Below, one piece after another: positions 54,801 through 63,092 of a DNA stretch of 64,000 nt (positions within the stretch are counted from its first letter, which is position 1; each line of letters starts with the position of its first letter). The DNA is taken from NCBI GenBank assembly GCA_900539345.1, contig UQBS01000007.1:1-64000 (forward strand), written 5' to 3'. This stretch comes from an uncultured Coriobacteriaceae bacterium (GTDB taxonomy: Bacteria; Actinomycetota; Coriobacteriia; Coriobacteriales; UMGS124). The notes below the pieces were generated by a model. It was not told the origin of the DNA and searched no databases. It saw only the letters and a list, made by a program, of their open reading frames with translations. Position numbers and translations under genes: made by a program.

Positions 54801-56648
54801 AAGATACGAGGGGTAGCTGGGGGTGAAACCGCAGCCAAAGAACGCCTCGTTGGAGACAAACCTGAGGTCGGAGCCAAAGGGAAAGCCCGTGATGGGCGCG
54901 TAACGGAACGCATACCTATAGATGTACTTGAGGTTCTGCCCGCCTGTTACACGTGCAAGCTGCTTGCAGTCGCCGAACGCGCCATAGTTGATCTGCACCA
55001 GGCTCGAAGGCAGGTCGATGCTGGTGATGGCCGAACCAGCGAAGCACGCGTTGCCGATAGTGCGCAGGCTCGACCCCAACGTGACGCTTGCCAAGTTCGG
55101 ACAGCTGAAGAAACACTCCCAACCTGCGCATTCGCCCAGCTCGGCCACATTGTTGCTGATACGGACGCCGCGGAGCTGGTTGCAGTTTGAGCAGATATAG
55201 CCCTGCACGCACGTCACCGAGTCGGGCATGTCAAGGCTCTGGATGGCCGTGCCGTACAGGCAGTACTGCTCCATCCTGGTAAGGCCTTGGGGCAGCACGA
55301 TGTTGGAGAACGTGGCGTTGTTGCACATCGCGTAGGAACCGATGGTCGTCACGCTGGACGGCACCGTGTATGTGCCGCCGCCCAGATTAGACGTCTGAGC
55401 GTAGAGGATGGTGCCGTCGCGGGAAAGCAGGGCGCCGTTCACTACCTTGTAGTTCTTAGCATTGGAGGGAGCCACGAACGTCACGGGCGGGCAACCGCCG
55501 CACGGGTTGTAATGCTCCGTCACCTGATAGGTGTTGCTGCCCGAAATCACGTTGCCCACGTACACCATGGGCTCGAGGTTGACGTTCAGCGTCAGCTTCG
55601 TGAGGAGCGAGTTGCGAAACGCGTCGTGCCCGAGCGTCTTCACGTTTTGGGGAATAACGAACGACGCGATGGGCGTATTCTCAAATGCGCACTCACCGAT
55701 GCTCACGAGCTGGGAGTTCGAGGGAAACGTGATCTTGGAGACCTTGGTGTAGCTGAAGCACGAGGCACCGATTTCCTTGATGGTGGCGGGGAACGTGACC
55801 GAGGTCACCGTCTTGGGCAGGCCACCGCCATAGAAGTTCACACCGTATATCTGCTTGCCGTCGAGCTTTGCCGGCAGCGTAATGGAACTCGCCGAGCCAT
55901 AGTAGCCGTCGAGGACGTAGACCGTGTTGCCGCTGTCGTCCTTGGACTCATAGTAGCTCCAGTCCCCCGAGTACACCGTGGCCGAGTAGGCAACGGGGAC
56001 GTTGGCTGCAGAGTCGTCGGCGGAGCCGTAGCCCATGGGGGCAGAGCTCCCCTCAGGCTCCGCGTCGGCTGCAACGTCGTATTCGGGCACCTGAGAAGGG
56101 TCGCTCGTGACGGAGCTGCCGGCTGGGAACATCTGAGACGAGGCACCCGCATCCTCACGGCTGGCCGCCTCACCGATAAACGCCTGTTGAGAGGAGGCAT
56201 CGGGCCCGGGGATGAAACCGGGGTTCGCGGCGACGGTTATGCCTGATGCTGATGCGTCGGCACCGGGTTCAGGGTCCGCAGAGCCGGCGGTGCTGATTTC
56301 AGAAACGGCAGAGCCAGCGGCATCTGGCTTGGAGATGACAGGGTCAGCAATGCCGGGCTCGGAGACGGTAGAACCCGCGGCATCGGGCTCGGGGGCAGCC
56401 GAATCTGTGGCGCCGTCGGCCACATCCGTCCGTGAGATGTCGGTATCGGACCCGGAAGCGGGGTCGGGGCTTACAACATCGACCGGCCTTTCTACCTGGG
56501 AACTCGCATCCACCTTCACCTGCGACACAGCAGGTTCCTCCGCCCAGGAAGGCGAGCTCAGGACCCCAAGACACAACGTGACAGCCAGCCCGGCAACAAA
56601 CACCGCAAGCAGCCGGCGAGCCGCTCCCCCAACACGAAACACATCCAC
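51837..56648 (-). CDS. Giant SLH surface protein: leucine-rich repeats, CAP domain, InlB-type repeats
   Basis: A secreted 1603-residue adhesin-like protein. GTG at 56648 behind GGAGG gives a signal peptide ending in SPSWAEE. Domains in order: Ser/Asp/Pro-rich linker; BspA-type LRR_5 repeats (about 220-626, e.g. SVTFPATIKEIGASCFSYT, NIVLPQGLTRMEQYCLYGT); a CAP/PR-1-like domain (about 650-755, with RENIAVGSTTAQGVMDQWMN and SSGHKANILS); a short beta domain; InlB/Flg_new repeats (about 890-1100, e.g. HTFKGWYSDKGLTKAYNF); three SLH modules (about 1103-1300); a further LRR-like domain; and a Pro/Glu-rich tail (about 1506-1603). It ends at an amber codon past which the tail continues. Likely roles are adhesion and host-surface contact. 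Confidence 0.85.
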   Translation of the reverse strand: MDVFRVGGAARRLLAVFVAGLAVTLCLGVLSSPSWAEEPAVSQVKVDASSQVERPVDVVSPDPASGSDTDISRTDVADGATDSAAPEPDAAGSTVSEPGIADPVISKPDAAGSAVSEISTAGSADPEPGADASASGITVAANPGFIPGPDASSQQAFIGEAASREDAGASSQMFPAGSSVTSDPSQVPEYDVAADAEPEGSSAPMGYGSADDSAANVPVAYSATVYSGDWSYYESKDDSGNTVYVLDGYYGSASSITLPAKLDGKQIYGVNFYGGGLPKTVTSVTFPATIKEIGASCFSYTKVSKITFPSNSQLVSIGECAFENTPIASFVIPQNVKTLGHDAFRNSLLTKLTLNVNLEPMVYVGNVISGSNTYQVTEHYNPCGGCPPVTFVAPSNAKNYKVVNGALLSRDGTILYAQTSNLGGGTYTVPSSVTTIGSYAMCNNATFSNIVLPQGLTRMEQYCLYGTAIQSLDMPDSVTCVQGYICSNCNQLRGVRISNNVAELGECAGWECFFSCPNLASVTLGSSLRTIGNACFAGSAITSIDLPSSLVQINYGAFGDCKQLARVTGGQNLKYIYRYAFRYAPITGFPFGSDLRFVSNEAFFGCGFTPSYPSYLDEQVDGYYKYDGTLSVEAQVSYSKAFEVLDLVNQERAKQGLSALTMDTDLLAVAMQRAAETSIVFDHTRPTGQKCFTASSKMTRENIAVGSTTAQGVMDQWMNSSGHKANILSADSTSIGIGCVTVSGRTFWVQCFGTTAASPAYKQADKTLVMDVNYMSSALAELGATFSVYLVNAAGTSIVAANESLGVGESQRFGLFAHIGGTYASWVSKIDDSCVTWSLDGSSAASFNPKTVTVSGKAPGSFTLSASVGGGSILESVTTPVAYRYYTVTFGTYNRWNYDVDVISTQKVRSGDTLKKPADPTRGGYVFDGWYTTGSCTTPFDFKVPITSNKTVYAKWRYLATYTVVFNANGGTCSQTTASVEEGKAVSKPANPTRAGHTFKGWYSDKGLTKAYNFNAPVKGNITLYAKWAPNGYTVTFNSNGGTSVKAQSVTYGAKASRPADPAKSGFYFKGWYADKGLTRSYDFNSAVKGNLTLYAKWEQVPPTSFKDVPAGEWYTDWVTQAAKRGLMTGLKDDAGIYYTGYFEPDSAVTRAMVATVLWRVAGSPACSSGALWDVQGHWAYEAVAWCMSKGIVTGYTSGPNAGCFLPDNEVTREELATMAYRFAKWAGVKTANPPSASFNAASDTWAVSPWARDAMVWCGASGVLTGFVGDAKPLLLPQGTATRAQAAKIFTQMDKLAGGELSPYAEAEDRPVADVAQQPAAAPAAVAGELNGLTYLAVPEGAVDAAGEAYVLDREYAELGGRYVGAGVYVTAYRGEATDLALPAQIEGADVVSADLSWDGDAQAGTPDPDGRTRLESLSLERGCGLASLDASGSGVAELRLAGDEALGGLSALRFLDLSGTQVSSLDPACMPALERLALRGCPLGADCLEALTAWLGATGLPADLEGAGAKDEPSEPEQPAEPEQPSEPAGPGQPGEPANPDQPSEPAAPAEPEQPSNPAEPSEPAVPGESEQPAEPAIPDQPSEPATPANPDQSEQSAEPE

Positions 56649-56881
56649 GCGAACCTCCAATCGATCACAACAACACGCACTTTGCCGGCGCACATGATAC
56701 GCCACATCGAAACTGCGAGATTGTAAAAAGTGAGACGGTCCGAACGCGAGGGTCGATCAGCTTAACCGCCTGAAAACGACGCGTCCCCACCCCTCTAGCA
56801 AAGGCGCTCGCTTCTCCTTTTCTCTTTGGCGACCAATTCGAGGGCGAAACGCGAGGCGGTAAGCTGCCCACCCTCAAACGC

Positions 56882-56926
56882 AAAAAGCCCGCCGGGCGAG
56901 GGGTGCTCCCCTGCCTGGCGGGCTTG
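56882..56926 (-). terminator. Rho-independent terminator after the NlpC/P60 SLH gene
   Basis: AAGCCCGCC/GGCGGGCTT hairpin with inner pairing (GGGG/CCCC), followed on the minus strand by TTTTT. The rest of the 302-base gap 56649-56950 holds the leader of the giant protein gene; I could not assign its promoter. Confidence 0.9.
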
Positions 56927-56950
56927 TGTGCGGTATCGGTGTGCGGCGTC

Positions 56951-59932
56951 TTACTTCGCGAAGAGCCTGCCGACGCCTGAGATTCTGTCGTAGTTGTAAT
57001 TGGTGGAGTTGTGCAAAGTCGTGATGTAGACGCCGCCCGAGGGAAGTGCCTGGATGATCTGGTCGTTGCCCAGGTAGATGGCCACATGACCCGGCCAGAA
57101 CACGAGGTCGCCACGGCTCATCTGCCACTTGCTGATGCGCTGGATCTTGCCGTAGTTCCACAGGTTGTTGGCGTCGTGGCTGTGCCAACCGTCGCTGCCC
57201 GAATCCCAGTGGCAGATGGGGTCGAAGCACTTGATGTAGTCGTCGTCCTTGGTGTCCATGCCCACGGCATAGCAGCACTGCATGACGAGGCCCACACAGT
57301 CCACGCCCACACCCGGCGCACACGCGTAGTTCCACACATACGAGGTGCCCAGGTACTCATAGGCGCGCGCGATGAAGGCCTCGACGCAGTCCTGACGCGT
57401 GGCGGCGGCGCCGATGCGCGAGGGAGTCATGTACGACAGGATGCCGCGCGAGGGGCTGTGCGGCGAGACGTTGTAGGTGCTCACCTGGTACATGTCGCTG
57501 GGGTTCTGCCAGCCAATCTTGCCCGAAGGAGCGTAGAGGATGCGCTGGGCACGGTAGTCCTCGTGGCCCTCGGGGTCGATGACCTTGGCGTAGAACCAAT
57601 AGTAGTCCTCCGCCGGCAGGGTCACGCTCAGCGACTCGCCACCCATCTGGGAGCCAACCAGAGTCGCGGAACCCTCAGCCCAACCGCGCTTCCATGTGTA
57701 CTTGAACGAATAACCCTCGGTGCTCGGAGCGTCGAGAATAGCCGCAACCGTCCAGCTTGCGTCGCCGGCGGAGCCGACCTTGGCTCTCTCGAGCTTCCAT
57801 ACCTGAACAACGCTCGACGCCATGTGAGCCGTGCCGTAGGCATCGGTGACCTTGACGTACACGGTGTATTTACCAGGGGTGTCGAAATCCAGGTTCACAG
57901 ATGAACTGGACCCAGCGTCGCCCGTCCACGTGCTGCCATCAGAGCAGACCCAGGCAAACTGGTACGTAAGCCCCGAGCCGGAACCCGAGACGTTCGCCGT
58001 GGCCTTGGTGGAACTGCCGGCCTTGAGGTAGGCGTTTGCCGTGCTCAGGCCGGAAAGCGACCAGCTAGCCTGCTGCATCGTGGCGCCCGCCAGCACATCG
58101 CGCGAAAGCACAGTAATCATCTTGGCGGCCTGGGCACGGGTGGTGGCCGCCTGCGGGTTGAGCAGGGCGACGCCCGTGGTGGTGTCGCCCGTCAAGATGC
58201 CGGCAGCGTTTGCCCACTCCATGGCGTCAACAGCGTACTCGCTCACCTGGTCCGAGTCGTAGAAGCCCGAGATGTCCGCGCTGCCCGACCCCTTGCCGCA
58301 GCGCTGGGCGAAGCGATAGAGCATGGTAGCGAAATCCTCACGAGTGATGGGGTCGCCCACGCCGAACTTGCTGGTAGCAAAATAGCCGGTAGAGATGCCG
58401 TTCTCATAGGCCCACTCAACGGCAGCCGTGTACCACTGCCCTGTCTCGACATCGGAGAAATGCGAGGTCGAGCTCGATGCAGAACCCTTGGCATAGCGAT
58501 AGAGGATGGTCACAACCTGCTCGCGCGAAATGCCGTCGTTGGGACCGAACAGGCCGTCGTCGGAATAGCCGCTCATGAGGCCGTTATCTACCACGTAGTC
58601 GATATAGCCGCCCTTGACGTACCAGGAATCGACAGGCGTATCGGGAAAGCGTGCCTCGTGCTTGTTGTCCTCGCCAGCAAGGGAGTCGGTGGCCGTGCCC
58701 ATCTTGACCGGGGCAGTCGCGGCACAGATGCTCAGGGCATCGCCGGCCTGCTCAAGCGCGTCGGCAAGGGCGCTGCGCGCGGAGACCACGGAGGCAGCAG
58801 CGGCATCCGAAACGCCAGCGTTGTCATCTGCAGGATTAAAGGCGCCAGCGAGCATCTGGGTTGCGGCCTCGCCAAGCCAGGCGAAGTCGTACTGCTCGAA
58901 ATCCGAAGGCAGAGCGAGCTCCACCACAACGATGGGCATGCCGTCCTGCGCCGCAGGAAGCTCGCAGGCAAACTCCCCACCGGCGAGGTTGGCGTGCACC
59001 TCAAGAAGCAGGTCAGCGCCCGACTCCTTGGCAAGAGCGATGCGGGCGGCGAGCTCATCTTGAGCAGAGGCGCCGGGAGCGATGGCCTGCGAGCTCGAAC
59101 GAAGCGTGCCGACGCTCAGGCCCTGGACATCCTGCACGGAGCGCGCAAGCTGCTGGGTCAGTGCAAGCGTGAGGTTGGCCTCAGTGAGATCGCCCAGAGC
59201 CGTGCCTGCATGCTCGCCGTCATGGGCGGCATCGAGTGCGGCCTTGAGCGCGGCACCCTCAGAGGCACGCGCGGGAGCAGCAGCGGCAAGAGCCTCGGAA
59301 AATGTGGCGTAAGCCGTCTTGCCCTCGGGCGTCACCACGTAATATTTGAGCGTGCAGGTGCCGGCAAGCTTGGTGTCGGCGGGCGCATCGGGGGCAGAGG
59401 GGTTCTCCGGCTCTGCAGGCTTGGTGGGCTCGCCGGGCTGGGTGGGCTCCGTCGGCACCGCAGGATCGATGGGCTCGGTAGGCTCGGCCGGGTCTGTCGG
59501 CTGACTGGGGTCGGTGGGGTCCGTCGGCGTTGTGGGCTCGCTGGGCTCGGCCGGATTCACGGGAGCCACAGGATCGGTAGGGTCTACTGGCGCCGCAGGT
59601 TCGCCGGGCACGGTAGGCTCACTCGGCCCAGCAGGGTTCTCCGGCGTTGTGGGCTGATCAGGGCTCTCCGACCCAGAGACACCCGTGGACTCGCCGGGCA
59701 GTGCGCCACCATCAGAGCCAGTCGTCACAGCAGAGTCGCCCGACACCGTTGTCGCTGCAGCCCCCTGCACATCGTCTTGTGCCGCAGCGCCAGCGACGGG
59801 CACACCCGCCTGCACCTGATCGGCGTTCGCCAAAGACACGATAGAGGTGCCCGCAATGCCCAAAGAGGCCACGAGGCCCATCGCGCACAAGGCGAGCTTG
59901 ATACGAGCGGTCAATTGTCCAGCTGGTTTCAT
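56951..59932 (-). CDS. SLH-anchored NlpC/P60 peptidase with a degenerate amidase domain
   Basis: A secreted 993-residue protein. ATG at 59932 (MKPAGQLTARIKLALCAMGL) gives a clear signal peptide; ATG 59941 is the other option. Domains in order: a long Pro/Glu/Thr-rich linker (about 60-190); a region (about 197-410) that looks like an inactive Amidase_3 fold (GADLLLEVHANLAGGEF kept, other zinc ligands lost); three SLH modules (about 431-614); two PKD/Ig-like beta domains (e.g. DTPGKYTVYVKVTDAYGTA); and a C-terminal NlpC/P60 domain (about 844-993) with the catalytic Cys in GVDCVGLVMQCCY and His in GHVAIYLGND. It probably cuts peptide stems in the wall. Confidence 0.86.
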   Translation of the reverse strand: MKPAGQLTARIKLALCAMGLVASLGIAGTSIVSLANADQVQAGVPVAGAAAQDDVQGAAATTVSGDSAVTTGSDGGALPGESTGVSGSESPDQPTTPENPAGPSEPTVPGEPAAPVDPTDPVAPVNPAEPSEPTTPTDPTDPSQPTDPAEPTEPIDPAVPTEPTQPGEPTKPAEPENPSAPDAPADTKLAGTCTLKYYVVTPEGKTAYATFSEALAAAAPARASEGAALKAALDAAHDGEHAGTALGDLTEANLTLALTQQLARSVQDVQGLSVGTLRSSSQAIAPGASAQDELAARIALAKESGADLLLEVHANLAGGEFACELPAAQDGMPIVVVELALPSDFEQYDFAWLGEAATQMLAGAFNPADDNAGVSDAAAASVVSARSALADALEQAGDALSICAATAPVKMGTATDSLAGEDNKHEARFPDTPVDSWYVKGGYIDYVVDNGLMSGYSDDGLFGPNDGISREQVVTILYRYAKGSASSSTSHFSDVETGQWYTAAVEWAYENGISTGYFATSKFGVGDPITREDFATMLYRFAQRCGKGSGSADISGFYDSDQVSEYAVDAMEWANAAGILTGDTTTGVALLNPQAATTRAQAAKMITVLSRDVLAGATMQQASWSLSGLSTANAYLKAGSSTKATANVSGSGSGLTYQFAWVCSDGSTWTGDAGSSSSVNLDFDTPGKYTVYVKVTDAYGTAHMASSVVQVWKLERAKVGSAGDASWTVAAILDAPSTEGYSFKYTWKRGWAEGSATLVGSQMGGESLSVTLPAEDYYWFYAKVIDPEGHEDYRAQRILYAPSGKIGWQNPSDMYQVSTYNVSPHSPSRGILSYMTPSRIGAAATRQDCVEAFIARAYEYLGTSYVWNYACAPGVGVDCVGLVMQCCYAVGMDTKDDDYIKCFDPICHWDSGSDGWHSHDANNLWNYGKIQRISKWQMSRGDLVFWPGHVAIYLGNDQIIQALPSGGVYITTLHNSTNYNYDRISGVGRLFAK

Positions 59933-59962
59933 CTGCCCCATCCGTTTCAATCGTCACGAGCA

Positions 59963-59984
59963 GCCCCGGCCCGAAGGCCGGGGC
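59963..59984 (-). promoter_or_regulatory. Very stable leader hairpin before the NlpC/P60 SLH gene
   Basis: A perfect 9-bp stem GCCCCGGCC/GGCCGGGGC closed on the minus strand by a TTCG tetraloop, about 30 bases before the start codon. It may be a leader attenuator or a message-stabilising 5' cap. Confidence 0.6.
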
Positions 59985-60110
59985 ATAACTCTCACATGCG
60001 TCAAGGGTACCAGCCCTCGCGGCGGATGGGGCGAGCAAAAACAAACTAACGGAGTGTTTCAAACGCTCCATAAACCCAAAAATCAACAACAGGTGCGTTT
60101 CTGCCCCCGC

Positions 60111-62840
60111 TTAGTACACGTACACCGTGGTTCCCGAGGGGATGGTCTCGTAAATCCACTTGGCGTTGGACGTCTCCAGGCGCACGCAACCGTGCGACAG
60201 GTGCATACCCAGACGCGTGTCCTTCGGAGCGCCGTTGGTGTAGTACGTGGTGGAGTGGAACAGGTAGTCGCCGTAGAACTGCGTCCAGTAGTAGCAGCGC
60301 ACACCATAGGAGTCGAAGTAATACCCGCGGCTATCCACGGAGAACAGGCCCTTCACCGTGGGTGTGTAGTATGTACCGGGCGAGCACAGCCAAAGCGCGC
60401 CCTCTTCCCAGCCGTAAGGCATCTTGTAGTACACGCCAACCAGGCACGACTCGGTGTCCACAGCAAGCAGCCACTCGGTGGGGCTAGTAAGGTTGCGAAT
60501 CATGTTGTACACGTAGACCGAATCGCCCGAAATGACCTTCACGCGCGTGCCGGCATAGCTCTGATGTCCCTCAGGGTCGGTCACCTTGGCATACAGCCAA
60601 TAGAAGCCATCGGAGTCGAGCCAGACCGTCTTGCTGGTGTTGGTGCTCTTCTCCCTGCCGAGCGTGGCGGCCGTATCCTCGTACATGCCCTTCTTCCACA
60701 CATACTCATAGGTAAAGCCGCTGTTCGAGGGGGCCGTGTGGTTGACGCCGATGGTCCAGGTGTGCATGTCCCACTCAGAGGTGGCCGTGGGCGCAAGGGC
60801 CTGCCACACGATGACCTCGGCGGACTGGATGCGGCTGATGCCGTTGGAGTCGGTTACCTGGCACCACAGCGTGAAGGTGCCCGAACCGCCCAGATAGTAG
60901 CTGAAACTCGCGTCCTTCTTGGAGCCGCTGCGCCAGGTCTCGCCTGCCGTGTTGTACCAGCCGTACTCATAGGTAAGGTCCGAGGTCGAGCCGCTCACCT
61001 GGGGTGTCGCGGTGATGTTGCCGCCGGCAATGAGATAGTGGTTGGGCGTAGACAGCGAGGAGTACGTCCAAGCAGGGCCCTGCAGCTGGGCGCCGTTGAG
61101 CGTGTCGCGCACGAGCACCGTAAACATCTTGGCCGCCTCGGCACGCGTGGTGTTGTCCTGGGGCTTGAGGCGCGCGGGCGTCTGGGTCTTGTCGCCGGTG
61201 ATGATGCCCCTGCCGTTGGCCCACCTCATGGCGTTCCAGGCATAGGCGTTTACCTCATTGGCATCAGGGAAGGACGAGATGTTGCCGAGGTTGCCGCCCA
61301 CGCCGCAGCCCTTGGCGAAGCGATGCAGCATCGTGGCAAGATCCTGCCTGGTAACAGGGTCATTGGGACCAAACAGACCCGTGCCGATGTAACCCGTGGT
61401 GATGCCGTTTTGATACGCCCACTCCACAGCAGCGGTGTAATACTCACCCGTGGGCACGTCGTAGAAGTGCGTGGTAGTGCCATAGCTGGAGGGGTTGGTC
61501 GTGGCGTCGCTCGAGGGGTTGGCGTAACGGTACAGGATGACGAGCACCTGAGCACGGCTGATCTGGTCCTGGGGACCAAAGTTGCCAGCGTCGGCACCCG
61601 TGGTGTATCCCGTCATGAGGCCGGAAGACGTCACATAGTCGAGCCAGCCCTCTGTTACATACCACTCGTTGGCGGGAGTGTCCTTGTAGAGATAAGGCTC
61701 CGTCGAAAGGACATTGGGCTCGGTGGGAGCAGGAACGACTTCGAACTCGCCAAAGCCAAGGGAGAGAAGCTTCTCGGCCACTGCCTGCTCGATCTCAATT
61801 GCAGAGCCATCGAGAACCTTGGCGGCCTCGTCCTTCTGGAAGAGCCACAGGCGGGCGTCTGTGGGCAGGTTCATCTTGCCGGAAGCGTCCTGGGCAGAGG
61901 TTTCCTGCGCGGCCGTCGAATCGGCGGCGTCGGGCGCGTCCTCGGCATCGGCCGGCACAGATGCCTCCTGGGCAACCTCAATCACATAGGCAGCAGCGTC
62001 GGCCAGGAAGTCCACCACGCCGCGCGACCCGTCGGCGAAGGTCACCTCAAGCTGCACGAGCTGGGCCTGGCCCACGCCCAAAGACTCCGTGGCAAGGTCG
62101 AACACGAGAAACCTGCCGTCGGTGCGCGTGGACTCAAAGGTCACATCGCCCAGCGCGCCTCGCACGGTCAGAACGCCCTTTACGAGCTGCGCGTTCTCGT
62201 CCTGCAGGGCAATGGCGAGCGGCACCTTGTCACCCAGCACGGGAGCGGCATGGCTTGTGTAGGCAAAGTTCAAGAGCTCAACGGGGGCAACAGCGTCAAC
62301 CTCGGTGTCGCCGGCAGGCTTGTCGGCAGCATCATCCTTCTCAGCGGGCTTATCTGCGGTGCTGCCATCGCCCTCAGCGGGCTTGTCCGTGCCGGCGGCA
62401 GCACCGTCACCCGGGGCAGAAGGTTGGTCGGAACCAGCGTCAGCGGAGTTGTCAGGCGTTGCAGGAACATCAGGCTGGGCAGGCTCGCCAGGCACAGGGA
62501 CCCCAGGCTGGTCGGGGTCGCCCGTCGCAGGTGCGTCGGGCCCAGCGGGCTGCTCAGGCTCAGGGGAAACAGGAGCGTCGCCAGGCGCGGCAGGCTGCTC
62601 GGTATCACCCGAGGCGTCCGGAGCCCCAGGCGTCACGTCATCGCCATCGCCTTCCTGCTCGCCACCGTTGCCGGCGTCGGGCCCCTGCTCCTGCTCATAG
62701 CCCGCAGCACCAGACTCGGACGCATCGTCGGCCCAGGCAGAGCCCATACCAGGTACCATGCAGGCTAGAGCAAACACGCAAGACAACACCAGTACAAGCA
62801 GTGCATACACCGTGGCTCTCGAGCTTCTGACCTGCCTCAT
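60111..62840 (-). CDS. SLH-anchored L,D-transpeptidase (YkuD)
   Basis: A secreted 909-residue protein starting MRQVRSSRATVYALLVLVLS (ATG 62840, GGAGACC upstream) with a signal peptide ending near SAWA. A long Pro/Asp/Glu/Gly-rich linker (about 40-195) leads to an Ig-like domain, three SLH modules (about 383-578, e.g. SSGLMTGYTTGADAGNFGPQ), two PKD-like beta domains, and a C-terminal YkuD domain (about 777-909) with the catalytic signature HLSHGCVRL. YkuD enzymes make 3-3 crosslinks or attach proteins to peptidoglycan. It is the first of the five SLH genes in transcription order. Confidence 0.9.
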   Translation of the reverse strand: MRQVRSSRATVYALLVLVLSCVFALACMVPGMGSAWADDASESGAAGYEQEQGPDAGNGGEQEGDGDDVTPGAPDASGDTEQPAAPGDAPVSPEPEQPAGPDAPATGDPDQPGVPVPGEPAQPDVPATPDNSADAGSDQPSAPGDGAAAGTDKPAEGDGSTADKPAEKDDAADKPAGDTEVDAVAPVELLNFAYTSHAAPVLGDKVPLAIALQDENAQLVKGVLTVRGALGDVTFESTRTDGRFLVFDLATESLGVGQAQLVQLEVTFADGSRGVVDFLADAAAYVIEVAQEASVPADAEDAPDAADSTAAQETSAQDASGKMNLPTDARLWLFQKDEAAKVLDGSAIEIEQAVAEKLLSLGFGEFEVVPAPTEPNVLSTEPYLYKDTPANEWYVTEGWLDYVTSSGLMTGYTTGADAGNFGPQDQISRAQVLVILYRYANPSSDATTNPSSYGTTTHFYDVPTGEYYTAAVEWAYQNGITTGYIGTGLFGPNDPVTRQDLATMLHRFAKGCGVGGNLGNISSFPDANEVNAYAWNAMRWANGRGIITGDKTQTPARLKPQDNTTRAEAAKMFTVLVRDTLNGAQLQGPAWTYSSLSTPNHYLIAGGNITATPQVSGSTSDLTYEYGWYNTAGETWRSGSKKDASFSYYLGGSGTFTLWCQVTDSNGISRIQSAEVIVWQALAPTATSEWDMHTWTIGVNHTAPSNSGFTYEYVWKKGMYEDTAATLGREKSTNTSKTVWLDSDGFYWLYAKVTDPEGHQSYAGTRVKVISGDSVYVYNMIRNLTSPTEWLLAVDTESCLVGVYYKMPYGWEEGALWLCSPGTYYTPTVKGLFSVDSRGYYFDSYGVRCYYWTQFYGDYLFHSTTYYTNGAPKDTRLGMHLSHGCVRLETSNAKWIYETIPSGTTVYVY

Positions 62841-63092
62841 ATGGGTCTCCGTTTCCCCTCGGAATTCGCATTCGCGACACCGTCATGTATGTACAACATC
62901 TTAGCGCATGAAAGGGCGCGGCGGGCACTGCATAGCACCCTTTGCCCACGGACGGCGCAGCTCGCGCCGCCGGGCCCGCAACCCTTGCCGTTATGGGGGA
63001 GCCGAGGCTTGCGCGCTTCCAGCGCGGGCACATGCTGCTAGGATATGCAGGTCAAACATGCCCTTTGCGGGCTTTGAGGAAGGACCGGCCCC

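Noticed and set aside
60037..60071. Terminator after the L,D-transpeptidase gene
   Set aside because: GGAG...CTCC with an AT-rich stem and scattered T's is weak. It is possible but was not listed as a feature.
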